Position numbers and translations under genes: made by a program. From contig CM062297.1 in the NCBI GenBank assembly GCA_031216915.1, positions 183,652,083-183,716,082 of the forward strand: 64,000 bases of DNA. Direction: 5' to 3'. This DNA is from Pictodentalium vernedei. Lineage: Eukaryota > Mollusca > Scaphopoda > Dentaliida > Dentaliidae. Every line of letters begins with the position of its first letter. Position 1 is the first letter of the stretch. Shown piece after piece: positions 20,746 through 33,704 of this stretch. A model generated the notes under the pieces. The model was not told where the DNA came from and searched no databases. It worked only from the letters and a program-made list of their open reading frames with translations.

Positions 20746-21279
20746 AATAATATGGTAGTTATTAACCTAAAATTAATCCGAGGACCTAAGAGTTAACAAA
20801 TACTGGGTCATTTTCCTGTCTTCTTTGGATAAAATGTACATTTATTCTATTTTATTATATGCTAAACGATAGATTATCAAAAAAATTGTGGAAAGATAGA
20901 AATCGTATCCCCCACTGTAAAGATATAGAAATTTTCACTTTCACGGTATCAAATAAAATGGCGACTTTCAAAGTATCACTTCAAGGTAAATACAAGTCAA
21001 ATTATCACTGGAAATGATCAATTTGTTCTAAAAACATGTCTAGTGTTTTTGAGTGGATATCGATCATTTCCAGCAATAATTCAACGAGTATTCACCTTGA
21101 ATTGATGCATGAAACCTGCCAACTGAATCAGATCGCAAGATGCTACCTGTTCTGAGTATCGATCAAATCACTTCCGCATATCAATGTGCATCAGCTGTTT
21201 ACTTTCATTCATCAATACAAGGTTGAAACGAGTGGAATTATCGATAGGAATGATCAGATTCTTATAAAAAGTATATAAT
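20746..21279. other. Spacer preceding the first DIRS copy
   Basis: No gene. 21043-21065 carries TAGTGTTTTTGAGTGGATAT, a motif also found at the outer edges of the DIRS copies (21286, 32710 inverted, 63496). Confidence 0.45.
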
Positions 21280-22067
21280 AAAATGAAAATCCAGTGTTTT
21301 TGAGTGGATACAGAAAATTATAAATTCAAAGTAATTTGTATATTTTTAAACTTACCAATGGCCCAGACTAGCTGGTGCTTAACTCAAAGTTATTAAGGGA
21401 CAAACACAAATTTTGAACCCCCCAATCCCCAAAATTTGCTTGCAAAACTGAAAATTAAAAGTCCTATCTGGCCTTCCAAACACTTACTCTCTGCGCATGC
21501 ACAGACATCAGGAAGTGTCCGGAATTGGCGCCAACATCATTCTTTGTAGAGAGTGCTACATAAACATTCAGCAGGGAGGTATAAGTGCCCACTCATGGGA
21601 GGGCCATCACCGTCTGGGCCATTGGTAAGTATAAAAACATACAAATTACTTTGAATTTATAATATTTTTACACTGTAAACCAATGGCCCAGACTAGCTGA
21701 ATCATAAAAAGGTGGCAGACCTAGGACTTCAGAATTAGTAGATCAACATAGTTCCAATCCTGTAATCCAAGGTGAAAGGAAATTAAAATTAGGAATTACA
21801 CGTATGTCTCTCTGTACAGTAATAGAGAAGACATATCATACAAAAGGAGACCAGTTCAAGTAATTCCGTATACTTAGCATGAAGACTATGCTAATTGGAT
21901 GTAACAAGTTCCCAATTTTTAAGGTTAGCACGGACTAAGCCCCAAAAATTAGGATGGCATATTTGAGAATGAGAGAATATCCCCCACCAACATGCGCCAT
22001 ATACAATAAAACTCCAGCTGTATGAGGATATAATTACGGACAAAACAGCTTTCCTCACAGTTACATA

Positions 22068-22368
22068 CAGTTAAAACTAGAAGTCCTGTCACGAACAGTG
22101 CACTTATCTAGACTTAATTGCACGCAATTGCCATATCGAATGGCATTCAAAGCACGGCAGGCTCTCTTGGTTACTCATAGCAAACAGTGGCAATGTTTCT
22201 GCCAATGGACCTCCGGGTTACCCGGAGGTCCATTGTCTGAAACATTGCTTGTGCACAGGCCATATGTACAGAATTCGGTATCCTTACTATGGTCATAACG
22301 CATAGATTAACGCGCAGATCGACGTGGTATTTGTGCGTATTTCATGACAGGACTTCTAGTTTTAACTG
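22068..22368. mobile_element. Tc1/mariner-type MITE inside DIRS copy 1
   Basis: A 301 bp element with ~28 bp terminal inverted repeats starting CAGTTAAAACTAGAAGTCCT (one mismatch between arms), flanked by TA on both sides. In the middle is a perfect hairpin, CAATGGACCTCCGGG / CCCGGAGGTCCATTG. The TA duplication and CAGT ends fit Tc1/mariner. No transposase. Confidence 0.8.
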
Positions 22369-23115
22369 TACCTATCAAGCCAGAGGAGAGGTAAAAAATC
22401 CCACCCTCCTTTCTTTTGAAGGAACCTTCAAAAAGAAAGAGGGGACCGTTCTGGAATCAGTAAAAGCGGTACCAAAAAACAATATAAATATTCGTTGAAC
22501 AGGCACTCAGGTGTTAATTTATTATTAATAAATAGTGCTTAACGCCACTTGAGAATTTAAGGCTATAGCAATGATCTTGGTAATTAATACTGCCCACTAT
22601 ATAACGTACACCGGAGACGGCATACACAGATAGGTTGAAAACCGGTGATATAATATATAATATACACACGTCCAAGCAAACCACAATGAACGATCTCTGG
22701 AGAGTAAACACACTTCCGAGGTAACCCACAGGGGACCCCATCAGGTGTACAATAAATTCCAGTAACAACACTCCGCGACATGTACTATCCGATATCTATG
22801 ACACTATGACACTATACAAATTGAGTACCGACATTAATAGAAACCTGGATCTAGAAATTGAAGTAGGTATGATTAACAGGCGCCGACACGGACTGCCCCT
22901 GAAATAATTCATAATTTCAAAGGTCCATAATATACAATAAAGCGTCAGCCTAATAATTATTATGTGCATGAGCATTAAAATCCTGTATGTAATCATCTGA
23001 ATACCAGTTAACTGGTTATGCAGCCTCCGAGGTACCCAAAGACTAGCAATTTAATTATGATGAAATATGCGCTCGTATATGACATATAGACGAATAATCA
23101 CAGGAAACCAATCCA

Positions 23116-23830
23116 CTAAAAAGTGGATGTGCCCATGAGGTCGCCATAGAACATGACACAGCCGCCAATCAAGAAGTGAAGAAATACATGTATGTATTTA
23201 AACTCATACGAGGCTTGAGGGAAGAAAACTATGTCTTGCCCAGTAATCGCCTCAAAACACAGACTCCATTGTGCCACTATCGGCGGAGAAGGATGTGAAG
23301 AACAAAAACTTTCCCTGATAAAGAAGGTTCTCGCTTGTTGAGTATCCACTCCAATTGCAACAGGCGACCTTTCCGAGGGAGCGAGTCTGCTAGTACTTTC
23401 AGATGACCCAGTATATTATGGATAGAAAGATGAACATGATGATTCATGACGAACTAAGAAATGTTCTCCGTTAGTTGGTATAACGGAAATGAATGGGTGC
23501 CGCCCTGGTTCCCGATGTACGCTACTACTGTCGAGTTGTCTGACATGAATGTCCCTTATTAAGTGAATACAATGTTGTAGTGCTAGCTATAATTAACATC
23601 ATCTCGTTGATGTTTATGTGTTTCTCCTGGAACGAGGGTCCCAAAGACCCTGACACCTCAAGACTGCAGGACTAAGGGTCGTGCTCCAACCCGTCTGACT
23701 CACATCCGTCATAATCGTGAAAGCCGGATCTGGCAGTTGCTGCATAACTCCCTGCGTTAACCACTGAATATCTGCCCAAATTTGAACCCTTGTTTTACTA
23801 GGTCCGATAAAACAATACTGGTTCAAATGA
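23116..23830 (-). pseudogene. RNase H-like remnant of DIRS copy 1
   Basis: The motifs TDVSQTGWSTTLSP and RCQGLW match the start of the RNase H-like region seen in DIRS copy 2 (DASQTGWGTT, CQGLW). It lies downstream of the reverse transcriptase remnant on the same strand. Fossil and not intact. Confidence 0.6.
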
Positions 23831-24045
23831 AAGCATCTTCACACTCCAGTCCTGAGTAAAGAATATCTGGGTGGACGTGTGTACAGGCGGCCCATCGGAA
23901 TGAGATCCACAGCCGCTCTGCACAGCTCCAACAGTCGCATGAATTCCCTAACTATTAATGCGTCTGAGTGTTGACGAAAGCGAGCCATAACAACTGACTA
24001 ATTTTGCTCTGGGTAACATCAAGACGAACCAGATTGTTGTGAGTA

Positions 24046-24760
24046 TCAAAGCTCAATCCCAAGTGAACAGACGACTTGTACGGAGCTAGATCCGACTTTT
24101 TCTTGTTTACGATTAAATTGAGATGTCGGAGTAATAGAAGCAGACTCTGAACATCGTTCTGAAGAATAATTCTGTTGCCGTATCCCTATAGAAGGTCGTC
24201 CAAATAAGCCGACGTTACCGCAGACAAATGAGCTTGTAAGTAAGACATTACCGAGTTCATTATTCGAGTGAAATTCCCAGGTGGCCAGTTTCAAACCAAA
24301 GCATTTTGTTCTGAACTGATACACCTTCCCTTGTACGGCGGACCGGTATGTATACGGAAGTTGAAGATAAAAAAAACGCCTTCTTCCTCGCACTCGAAGG
24401 CCGGTCAGAACGAGCCGTCTGGCTTTGGTACGAGGAACAGGTGACTGTAAAAATCTTGAGAATCCTGATTCTCGATGACCTGTATTGCTTCCTTTGATAA
24501 GAGAGCTTATACCTCCGGTAGGAGAAGCTCTCTTATGCAAGAATTGAATGGAAGATTTGTCCAATGCGGACTACTTATTAGTGGGGTTTTACTTGGAATG
24601 ATAGCTGTAGGCCGTTCGAGACTACACTTCTCACCCACTGATCTTCTGTGAATGTTATCCAGTTTTTTGAGGATCTTGATAACCTTCCGCCAACTGGCCA
24701 GCAACAGAGGTCTAAACCCTCACCTGTATGACCTGCGAGGCTTACGAGAGGAGGAACCAC
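24046..24760 (-). pseudogene. Reverse transcriptase remnant of DIRS copy 1
   Basis: GKVYQFRTKCFGLKLATWEF resembles the conserved block before the catalytic motif of DIRS/LTR-type reverse transcriptases (Q-F-x-x-x-x-FGL-x-x-A-P-x-x-F). SSVQVVCSLGIEL fits the later F-L-G-x-x-I block. Part of the fossil element, with several breaks. Confidence 0.65.
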
Positions 24761-25079
24761 GTCCTCCCGCGAAAAACCTCGTCCCGTTGGCCTAAGGTCC
24801 CGATCAGACCTACGCCTCTTTCCCCCCGAGTCGCTATACTGACATCCAGAGTAATTATAAGAGGGTATCTTGTTCCCTCGTGAGGAGTTTCCTTTTGACG
24901 ATTTTTGTCTGGGACGCCCTCCTTTACTCTTGTCTGCTGAAGCGGGTCATTGATACGCCGACTTCAAAAGCAGAGTACCAGATGCTTTCTTAGTGGCCTG
25001 TTCATAGACTAACGAAAGACAGTCGTCGAAAATAAAATGTCTGGAAACTGGAGCGACTTGGAGAGAGCTTTTCACCTTG

Positions 25080-26340
25080 TCATCTTATCAATGATGATGA
25101 CTCAAGGGCAGCATCACGTCTGATTAACTCCAGATTAGCAACTGTTCGGGCGGAGTTATATGTGGTATATATAACTGCCCTGGATAGAACTATAAGAGAG
25201 GTACGAACGTCCTCAAATTCCTTTCCCTTGCGATGTTGCGCTATAGCTCTTGTGAGGTGATCTGCGTAAGACATAATGTCCAAATTCGCTTTATTTGAAG
25301 AAATTGCCGTCTCAACTGCATCTGAGCAAATAGTGAATGATACAGGAAAGGATACCTCTAGATCTTCAGCCTGCTCATCCAAACGCAGAACTCTCTGAAC
25401 ATCTTCCCCGACCGTTTTTAAATGAACCTGATCCAAAAAACGGTATGTATATGGAAGTTGAAGATAAAAAAAACGCCTTCTTCCTCGCACTCGAAGGCCT
25501 TCGACACCTGCATAAACTAAACCAGAAAAGAAAGGACTTTCTCCTTTGTCTGGATAAAGTATGCGCCTAACAATGCCAGAGGTTTCTCTCTTGTAGTCGC
25601 AGCATTCTGATTCAGCGGAACAAAATCAGAGTAGTATTGTTGGATGAAAGCCATCGCAACCATGTACTGTTCCGAAAGGAAATGGTAATCCTCTTCCTTA
25701 TCCCTTTCACCATCCGAGAGAATCAGTTGCGAATCTCGGTCCACTGCATCTGGGCGAACAGAGTCTGAGGGAGGCTGCATCTGCACTTGCTGGGATGTTG
25801 CGATTAGCTGCGCAATCTGCGATAGTAAGGCCATCATCGAGGCCTGAGGCACAGCAGATTTCCATTCCTTAGCCGCATGCTGCTCCTGAGACGGTGTGTC
25901 GGAAATGGATCCTTTCTCCGAACGTCCCGATGATCAGCTACCGGATGGTCTGACTTCATGGCAAAGAGTGGTTCCTTCTTCGTGCAGCAGGCTGGATATC
26001 CGAAATCGGGTAGCTAGGATGCGGTTGTGTGTGCTTAAAAAACATAGAGGAGGAAGCCGTCCCCGGCTGCAGACTAGACAGAGCGCCCCGAGCGGCAGGC
26101 GGCCATATGCTCCATCTCGTGCAAGTTTCCAACCAGAAAACTTCATTTTGGCCTTATGAAACGTAGCGGAGGAAGCCTTAACTGAAGCCAACCCCGGCTG
26201 CAGACTAAACAGAGAATCCAGAATGGAGGGCGGACATATGCTCCAGCTTGTGCAAGTTTCTCAAAACAACATTTGACCCCAGACATTGCTGTATTATAGA
26301 GGGGGGCCTCTCCCGTTCGCAGTCTATCAGAGTACAAGAA
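25080..26340 (-). pseudogene. Gag-like remnant of DIRS copy 1
   Basis: LDEQAEDLEVSF, MSYADHLTRAIAQ and LELIRRDAALESSS have close counterparts in the Gag-like region of DIRS copy 2 (LDDEAEDWELS, LSYADHLTKALS, LELVRRDAALATS). The N-terminal side is rich in S/R/P and Q. The similarity between the two copies, not a database match, is the evidence. Fossil with several breaks. Confidence 0.6.
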
Positions 26341-27517
26341 CTTGCAGACTTCCTCCCTATTTCCGCTGTCGCTGGGTGAGCTATTTATATTATAGTGCTC
26401 GCTCTACCCAATCCACCTCTTAGACCACAACAGACTTACCCGGTGTCATGGCACCCACGGATGGAGTACCACTTCACCGGTCGAGCTAACTGCTTGCAAG
26501 AGATTAAAACCTTTAACCACAGGCCCTAACTCTTGCAATAAGGAGCACTGCAGCTAGCTCTATATGCTCCATGGAGCACGATAACAGTAGTACACTTGGA
26601 TGGGTATCAGAATATCATCACCATGTTCCTCTGAAATAGAAACTGACAGAATGAATTAAAATGCGGTAAGAGGCTCTGATCATCAGAACCTCCCCGCCAA
26701 CAACGTACCGCGACACCCAACTTCAACATCAGTCATCCCAGTGCTACACAAGAATGACAAGAGTCCGCAGGAGTGTATCAACTAAAGTTGATATCAGTCC
26801 TCCAAACTCCACAACAAAATTCAAAATATTTTTTGTAAACAAAAAAACATTTCGAAAAAAGGGAACATGAAGAGCCCAAGGGCATCCCAATAGAGCCTAA
26901 GTGTGGACAAAATCCAAAATTTTTTGAGCTACACTACCGGAATAATAATCCATGTATCTTACAAAAAGTAACAGAATATAAAAAAAACTACCTATATATG
27001 AGGACGTTGATAATGTAAACAACATCAATCTAAACAAGACATCAGGCACACAAAAAGGCCCAAAATCAGAACCAATTGAAATGCTATCAAATGCAAAGCT
27101 AGATCTTCATACGAAGAAAAAATGATACATTGCATAGAAGATGCAAGACTAAATGGCCTAACACCCCTAGGGTGAGGACGTAACCCTGGGGAAAAAACAG
27201 AATAATATTCTGTAATAAATGTTAAACTCACAAGAAATTTAATAAAAAATTTCAATAAAAAATAGCCAAAAAGCTTAAGAGTTTAACAGGAAGGGTTCAT
27301 GGAAGGATAGGGAAGGAATACTTAACAAACAGTTGAATAATTATTTTAAAAATGATGACGTCAGGCATATGTCCCAAAATTGGGAAACATAAAATAATTT
27401 TATAAATATTATAAAGTTACAGCCCTGAACATCCAAAACCACCGTTGAACACTTCCTTCATCCAATAACAGCCTTGTATCCACCAATTCTTGCATTGATT
27501 TGTGTCTGGCATCCTCA
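26341..27517. other. Right non-coding part of DIRS copy 1
   Basis: No separate feature. The order here (TTCAAAATATTTTTTGTAAAC, a GGGTGAGGACGTAA block, GTTACAGCCCTGA) parallels 52930-53990 in DIRS copy 2. Confidence 0.5.
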
Positions 27518-28693
27518 AATGAAAGTGTCAATGACACTGTAGCTTAACTTGTGTGTTGTATTTGAGGAAAAGGATAATGTTCAATGTTTATGAAAGGATT
27601 ATGAAATAAGACAAGAATTGTGATAATTGGGAATATGTTCATTTTTGGTCCCTGTATGCTATGTTTTTGATAAAAATAATATGAGGTGTACACTGTACTA
27701 AAGAGCTGAGGGGAGGGTTAATATGACCTCACAGTTAATGTATGTGGCCCTCACAGTTAACGTATATTAACGAAAGTTACCAAGTTACAGTGAAATTATT
27801 CCAAAACGAGTCATCCCATCAAGTTACATTGAAATCCCTTCATAAATATGGCCTGTAGACTGTGCTAAAGGTTTTCAGGCTTCAGGCCCCTGTAGCCATC
27901 AGTTTCCCAATTGCGTCCAAAGGGGACGTTCTCATCTAGACATTATATGAAGTCAACCTACCAAGTTACAATGAAATCCCTTCATAAATATGACCTGTAG
28001 ACTATGCTAAAGGTTTTTGGGCTTTGGGCTCGGGCAGCCATCATGGTTGAATGATCACAACCAAAAGGGGACATTCTCATCTGGGCATCATCTGGAGTGA
28101 TCCTACGAAGTTGCAATGAAATTCCTTCATAAATATGACCTGTAGACTGTGCTCAAGGTTTTGGGGCTTCGGGCCCCTGAAGCCGTCACAGTTGACCAAT
28201 CACGACCAAAAGGGGATGTCATCATCTGGGCATTATATGGAGTCAAACTAACAGGTTACAATGAAATCCTTCCATAAATATGACCTATAGACTATGTTAA
28301 AGGTTTTGGGGTCTTGGGCTCGGGCAGCCATCAAGGCTGAATGATCGCAACCAAAAGAGGACGTTCTCATCTAGACATTATTTGGAGTCATCCTACCAAG
28401 CTACAATGAAATCCCTTCACAATTATGACCAGTAGACTGTTCTAAAGGTTTTCGGGCTTCGGGTTTTGGGCTTAGGCAGCCATACCGGTTGCCCGATTGC
28501 GACCAAAAGGGGATGTTCTCATCTAGACATGACCCCAAACCTGCATATGAAATTTCATGACGATCAGACAAGAACTGCGGGGTGTAGCCCGTGCTAAAGG
28601 AAAATGTGAACAGACTCACAAACTCACAGACTAACAGACTTCAGCACGCGTGATGGCAATAGCTTATCTTGACTATGTCAAGTTAAGCTAAAA
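27518..28693 (+). mobile_element. HINE, AATGAAAGTG family, nested in DIRS copy 1
   Basis: Starts AATGAAAGTGTCAATGACAC and TGTAGCTTAACTTG, and ends CTATGTCAAGTTAAGCTAAAAA. About five ~165 bp units are marked by CATAAATATGACCTGTAGAC and ACCAAAAGGGGA. It interrupts DIRS sequence: GTCTGGCATC on the left also occurs at the matching place in DIRS copy 2 (53988). Flanks CATCCTCAA / AAGGATG form a short inverted repeat around the insertion. Non-coding. Confidence 0.75.
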
Positions 28694-28977
28694 AGGATGT
28701 AATTTCCTTGTTGATGACTTTTAGGGCCAAACAAAGAATGATGTTTGCGCCAATTCTGGTCACTTCCTGATGTCTGCGCATGCGTGGAGAGTAAATGTAT
28801 AGAGGGCCAGATAGGACTTTTAATTTTCGGTTTGCAAGCAAATTTGGGGGATTGGGAGGTTCAAAATTTGTGTCTGGCCCTTAATAACTTTGAGTTAAGC
28901 ACCAGCTAGTCTGGGTCATTGGTTTACAGTGTAAAAATATTATCTCACTTGTGATCGAGACAAATGGTTATTTTAAA

Positions 28978-31900
28978 CAAGAGGCCCCAAGGGGCCTGAG
29001 GGCGCTCACCTGACATGGTAGCCTAAATATCAACCCAGAGAATTGATTTCAACAAGTTGCATCTGCTCCTCCTAAGAAAAGCTTATACCAAATATCCAAA
29101 GATTCTGACCAGTGGATCTAAAAAAAAGAAGATTTTTAAAGAATATTCCTCATATTGAACTAAGTTATAATTCGGGCTCCCACAGGGAGCCCATATATGA
29201 ACCCATGGACTTGGCTTTAACAAACTTAAATCTCACCCCCCCCTAAGGATGCTGCACACCAAATATCAAAACATTCCGACTGCTGGATCTGAAGAAGAAG
29301 ATTTTTAAAGAAAATTCCTCATTTTGAACTAAGTTACAATTCAAGCTCCCACTGTGAGTCCAAATATGGACCTAGGGACATGGCTTGAACAAACTTGAAT
29401 CTCCCCCCCTCCCCCCCAAGGATGAATTCGAGCTTCTATACTGAGCCCAAATATAAACCCAGGGGGCCGATTTGAACAAACTTGAATCAGATCCACCCCA
29501 CAATGTTGCATACCAAATATGAAAAGATTCTGCCTGCTGGACCTGGAGAAGAAGATTTTTTAAGAAATTTGCCTGAAATGCACTAAGTTCGAATTCGGGC
29601 TTCTACAGTGAGCCCAAATATGAATCCAGGGGGCCGATTTGAACAAACTTGAATCAGATCCACCACTCAATGTTGCATACCAAATATCAAAAGATTCTGC
29701 CTGCTGGATCTGGAGAAGATTTTTTAAGAAATTTGCCTGAAATGCACTATGTTCGAATTCGAGCTTCTATACTGAGCCCAAATATAAACCCAGGGGGCCG
29801 ATTTGAACAAACTTGAATCAGATCCACCCCACAATGTTGCATACCAAATATCAAAAGATTCTGCCTGCTGGATCTGGAGAAGAAGATTTTTTAAGAAATT
29901 TGCCTGAAATGCACTAAGTTTGAATTCAGGCTTCTATAGTGAGCCCAAATATGAATCCAGGGGGCAGATTTGAACAAACTTGAATCAGATCCACCCCACA
30001 ATGTTGCATACCAAATATCAAAAGATTCTGCCTGCTGGATCTGGAGAAGAAAATTTTTTAAGAAATTTGCCTGAAATGCACTAAGTTCGAATTCGAGCTT
30101 CTATACTGAGCCCAAATATAAACCCAGGGGGCTGATTTGAACAACTTGAATCAGATCCACCCTGCAATGTTGCATACCAAATATCAAAAGATTCTGCCTG
30201 TTGGATCTGGAGAAGAAGATATTTTAAGAAATTTGCCTGAAATGCACTAAGTTCGAATTCGAGCTTCTATACTGAGCCCAAATATAAACCCAGGGGGCCG
30301 ATTTGAACAAACTTGAATCAGATCCACCCCACAATGTTGCATACCAAATATCAAAAGATTCTGCCTGCAGGATCTGGAGAAGATTTTTGAAGAAATTTGC
30401 CTGAAATGCACTAAGTTCGAATTCGAGCTTCTATACTGAGCCCAAATATAAACCCAGGGGGCCGATTGAACAAACTTGAATCAGATCCACCCCACAATGT
30501 TGCATGCCAAATATCAAAAGATTCTGCCTGCTCGATCTGGAGAAGAAGATTTTTTAAGAAATCTGCCTGAAATGCACTAAGTTCGAATTCAGGCTTCTAT
30601 AGTGAGCCCAAATATGAATCCAGGGAGCCGATTTGAACAAACTTCCATCAGATCCACCCCACACTGTTACATACCAAATATCAAAAGATTCTGCCTGCTG
30701 GATCTGAAGAAGAAGATTTTTAAAGAAAATTCATCATTTTGAACTAAGTTACAATTCAAGCTCCCACTGTGAGTCCAAATATGGACCTAGGGACATGGCT
30801 TGAACAAACTTGAATCTCCCCCCTTCCCCCCCAAGGATGAATTCGAGCTTCTATACTGAGCCCAAATATAAACCTAGGGGGCCGATTTGAACAAACTTGA
30901 ATCAGATCCACCCCACAATGTTGCATACCAAATATCAAAAATTCTGCCTGCTGGATCTGGAGAAGAAGATTTTTTAAGAAATTTGCCTGAAATGCACTAA
31001 GTTCAAATTCGGGCTTCTATAGTGAGCCCAAATATGAATCCAGGGAGCCGATTTGAACAAACTTCTATCAGATCCAACCCACACTGTTACATACCAAATA
31101 TCAAAAGATTCTGCTTGCTGGATCTGGAGAAGAAGATTTTTGAAGAAATTTGCCTGAAATGCACTAAGTTTGAATTCGAGCTTCTATACTGAGCCCAAAT
31201 ATAAACCCAGGGGGGCCGATTTGAACAAACTTGAATCAGATCCACCCTACAATGTTGCATACCAAATATGAAAAGATTCTGCCTGCTGGATCTGGAGAAG
31301 AAGATTTTTAAGAAATTTGCCTGAAATGCACTAAGTTCGAATTCGGGCTTCTACAGTGAGCCCAAATATGAATCCAGGGGGCCGATTTGAACAAACTTGA
31401 ATCAGATCCACCACTCAATGTTGCATACCAAATATCAAAAGATTCTGCCTGCTGGATCTGGAGAAGATTTTTTAAGAAATTTGCCTGAAATGCACTATGT
31501 TCGAATTCGAGCTTCTATACTGAGCTCAAATATAAACCCAGGGAGCCGATTTGAACAAACTTGAATCAGATCCACCCCACAATGTTGCATGCCAAATATC
31601 AAAAGATTCTGCCTGCTCGATCTGGAGAAGAAGATTTTTTAAGAAATCTGCCTGAAATGCACTAAGTACGAATTCAGGCTTCTATAGTGAGCCCAAATAT
31701 GAATCCAGGGAGCCGATTTGAACAAACTTCCATCAGATCCACCCCACACTGTTACATACCAAATATCAAAAGATTCTGCCTGCTGGATCTGGAGAAGAAG
31801 ATTTTTTATGAAATTTGCCTGAAATGCACTAAGTTCGAAATCGGGCTCCTATACTGAGCCCAGATATGAACCCAGGGGGCCGATTTGAACAAACTTGAAT

Positions 31901-32676
31901 CAGATCCACCCTACAATGTTGCATACCAAATATCAAAAGATTCTGCCTGCTGGATCTGGAGAAGAAGATTTTTTTTATCTTTTTCCCATTGCCAACAGTG
32001 TTGAAAAGTGCCTGAGAAAAGTACCTTGTGATCAAACCGATAGGGATATTTTTTTAACCATTCTATTCTACTGGATAAAAGTAAGCTTTATACAAAATAA
32101 GAATTCCCTGTGCCGTGTAGTTTTGGAGATATGGCAGTTTTAAGGTTTTCCCTATTTTTAGCTCCCGAGGTTCCCACAGGGCAATGAGAAAATTTTTTTT
32201 TTGCATCAATCAACTACTTATGACCCATTATCATCTCATATCAAATTTGGTTCAAATCAACCTCACGGTTCTGAAAATAGAAATTTTAGGCGTGGCCAAA
32301 ATTTTTGCCCCTCCCATAACGAAGGCAAATAATGCCTGACAAACTTCTCTTGAACAAACTTGATTTTAAACCTCAAAAGGACTCTGTATACCACATATCA
32401 AGTCTCTGCTACTGGTGGTTCATTAGAAGAAGATTTTCAAAAAATTTGGCCATTTTTCCCCCACACCTCTGCTCAATATGAGCCGAAAGCTATTTTGGAT
32501 AAAAATCAAAATGCCCCTATATAACCACTACTTACATGAAATTTAATTAAAATGTGGCCAGTGGTTTAGGAGAAAGAGGCTCAAACACCACCTTCATGCA
32601 GGACGACGGACGACAGACGACGGACAAAGAGTGATAAGAAAAGCTCACCCTGACTTTCAGTCAGGTGAGCTAAAAA
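28978..32676 (+). mobile_element. Complete long HINE, CAAGAGGCC family
   Basis: Starts CAAGAGGCCCCAAGGGGCCT, GCGCTCACCTGACATGG and ends CTGACTTTCAGTCAGGTGAG then CTAAAAA. It has about 16 units of ~167 bp (29060-31980), the unique right arm (32000-32590) and an ACGACGGACGACAGACGACG tract. 29240-29440 and 30700-30840 repeat one another, as do 30480-30690 and 31570-31780, so blocks of several units were duplicated. Flanks GACAAATGGTTATTTT and AATAAACATTTGTC are near-inverted repeats. Non-coding. Confidence 0.85.
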
Positions 32677-32745
32677 TAAACATTTGTCTTGGTCACTCAT
32701 GAAATAATTTTTGATATCCACTCAAAAACACCAGATATCCTCTAT

Positions 32746-33000
32746 ATACCTTGTTTGACAGATCTCATTGAGCTCTGTCAAACAAGATATTTTAAGTTAT
32801 CTCCGCTAACATGTACAGTGTATGGAGATTTAATACCTGATGTCTGTTCTGTTTTTAAACACTGATCGGCAGACGAGGTGCTTAAATGAGACATCCAGGT
32901 ATTAAATCTCCATATACCATCCATGTTGGCAGAGGTAACATTTTTGTCCTGTTTGAAACACATGTACAAACATAGTGGAAATAAATTTGTGGACGCATTT
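32746..33000. repeat. Two successive hairpins
   Basis: 32748-32790 (TTGTTTGACAGA / TCTGTCAAACAA) and 32800-32935 (arms ATGGAGATTTAATACCTG / CAGGTATTAAATCTCCATA, outer TCTCCGCTAACATG / CATGTTGGCAGAG). They probably belong to a fold-back element. No coding. Confidence 0.7.
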
Positions 33001-33700
33001 CTTATGCTTGACAATCACTTTGACCAAATTTGTGAATAATTGTTTTGTTTTTATAATGCAGAAGACAACAGATAGATTTACAGCCCTTGGGTCGCTAAGG
33101 AAATGAGTAATCCGTATTTTGTTGACATATTGTCCCCTGAGTTCCGATGTGTTCTATGTGCCTACTGGCACATAGAACACATTGGTACTCAGTGGACGAT
33201 ATTTGCTCTTATTTTATTTTTCTCAAGTTGTTTATAACGACAAAATATGATCGAATTGTCGGAAATCTGATGATATTTGTGACTATTTTCAGGTTCGATT
33301 TTTATATCAAGGTGAGGAAAAGTGGAAAGCTTCCATTTAAACTTTTTACCCCTGATGTTTCGCATGTGCTTATACCCTGGATGTTGCATGCTCTCATGTA
33401 CCTTGGATGTTGGGTGAACCCTTTGCCATGGCTATTTGTCCAAGGCATTCTGACCAATCAAAAGACAGAATTTATCAGGATATAGGGACAAAATAGATTA
33501 AATGCCTATACTGAATGTATTCAGAATAGAAATATATATAAACGTGGAGAATTCAGTGATTGACAGAGATAATCTTCAACAGACCGCAAGAGTTTTTATG
33601 GAATTAAAGAGGAGTTTACTCTATAACCCAGACTCAACTAACAAATCAAATTTGTACTGAAGGTATGGTAAATGATTTTGCATTTGGAACTTATATTCAA
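33001..33700. other. Spacer with one hairpin
   Basis: 33127-33205 is a hairpin (GTTCTATGTGCC / GGCACATAGAAC, outer CCCCTGAGT / ACTCAGTGG). A half copy lies at 43130-43170. Elsewhere nothing recognised. Confidence 0.55.
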
Positions 33701-33704
33701 TTAA

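Larger units (their letters stand above)
21280..32745 (-). mobile_element. Fossil DIRS-type retroelement, copy 1
   Basis: Inverted terminal repeats: the left arm from about 21340 (ACCAATGGCCCAGACTAGCT) mirrors the right arm at about 28711-28945, and the outer motif TGTTTTTGAGTGGATA recurs inverted at 32710-32725 beyond a nested HINE. Coding remnants lie on the minus strand in the order Gag-like, reverse transcriptase, RNase H-like. Inverted terminal repeats with this gene order point to the DIRS group (tyrosine-recombinase retroelements). It is broken in many places (at least half a dozen). Guests: a mariner MITE and two HINEs. The visible divergence between arms and the nested guests say it is not recent. 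Confidence 0.75.
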
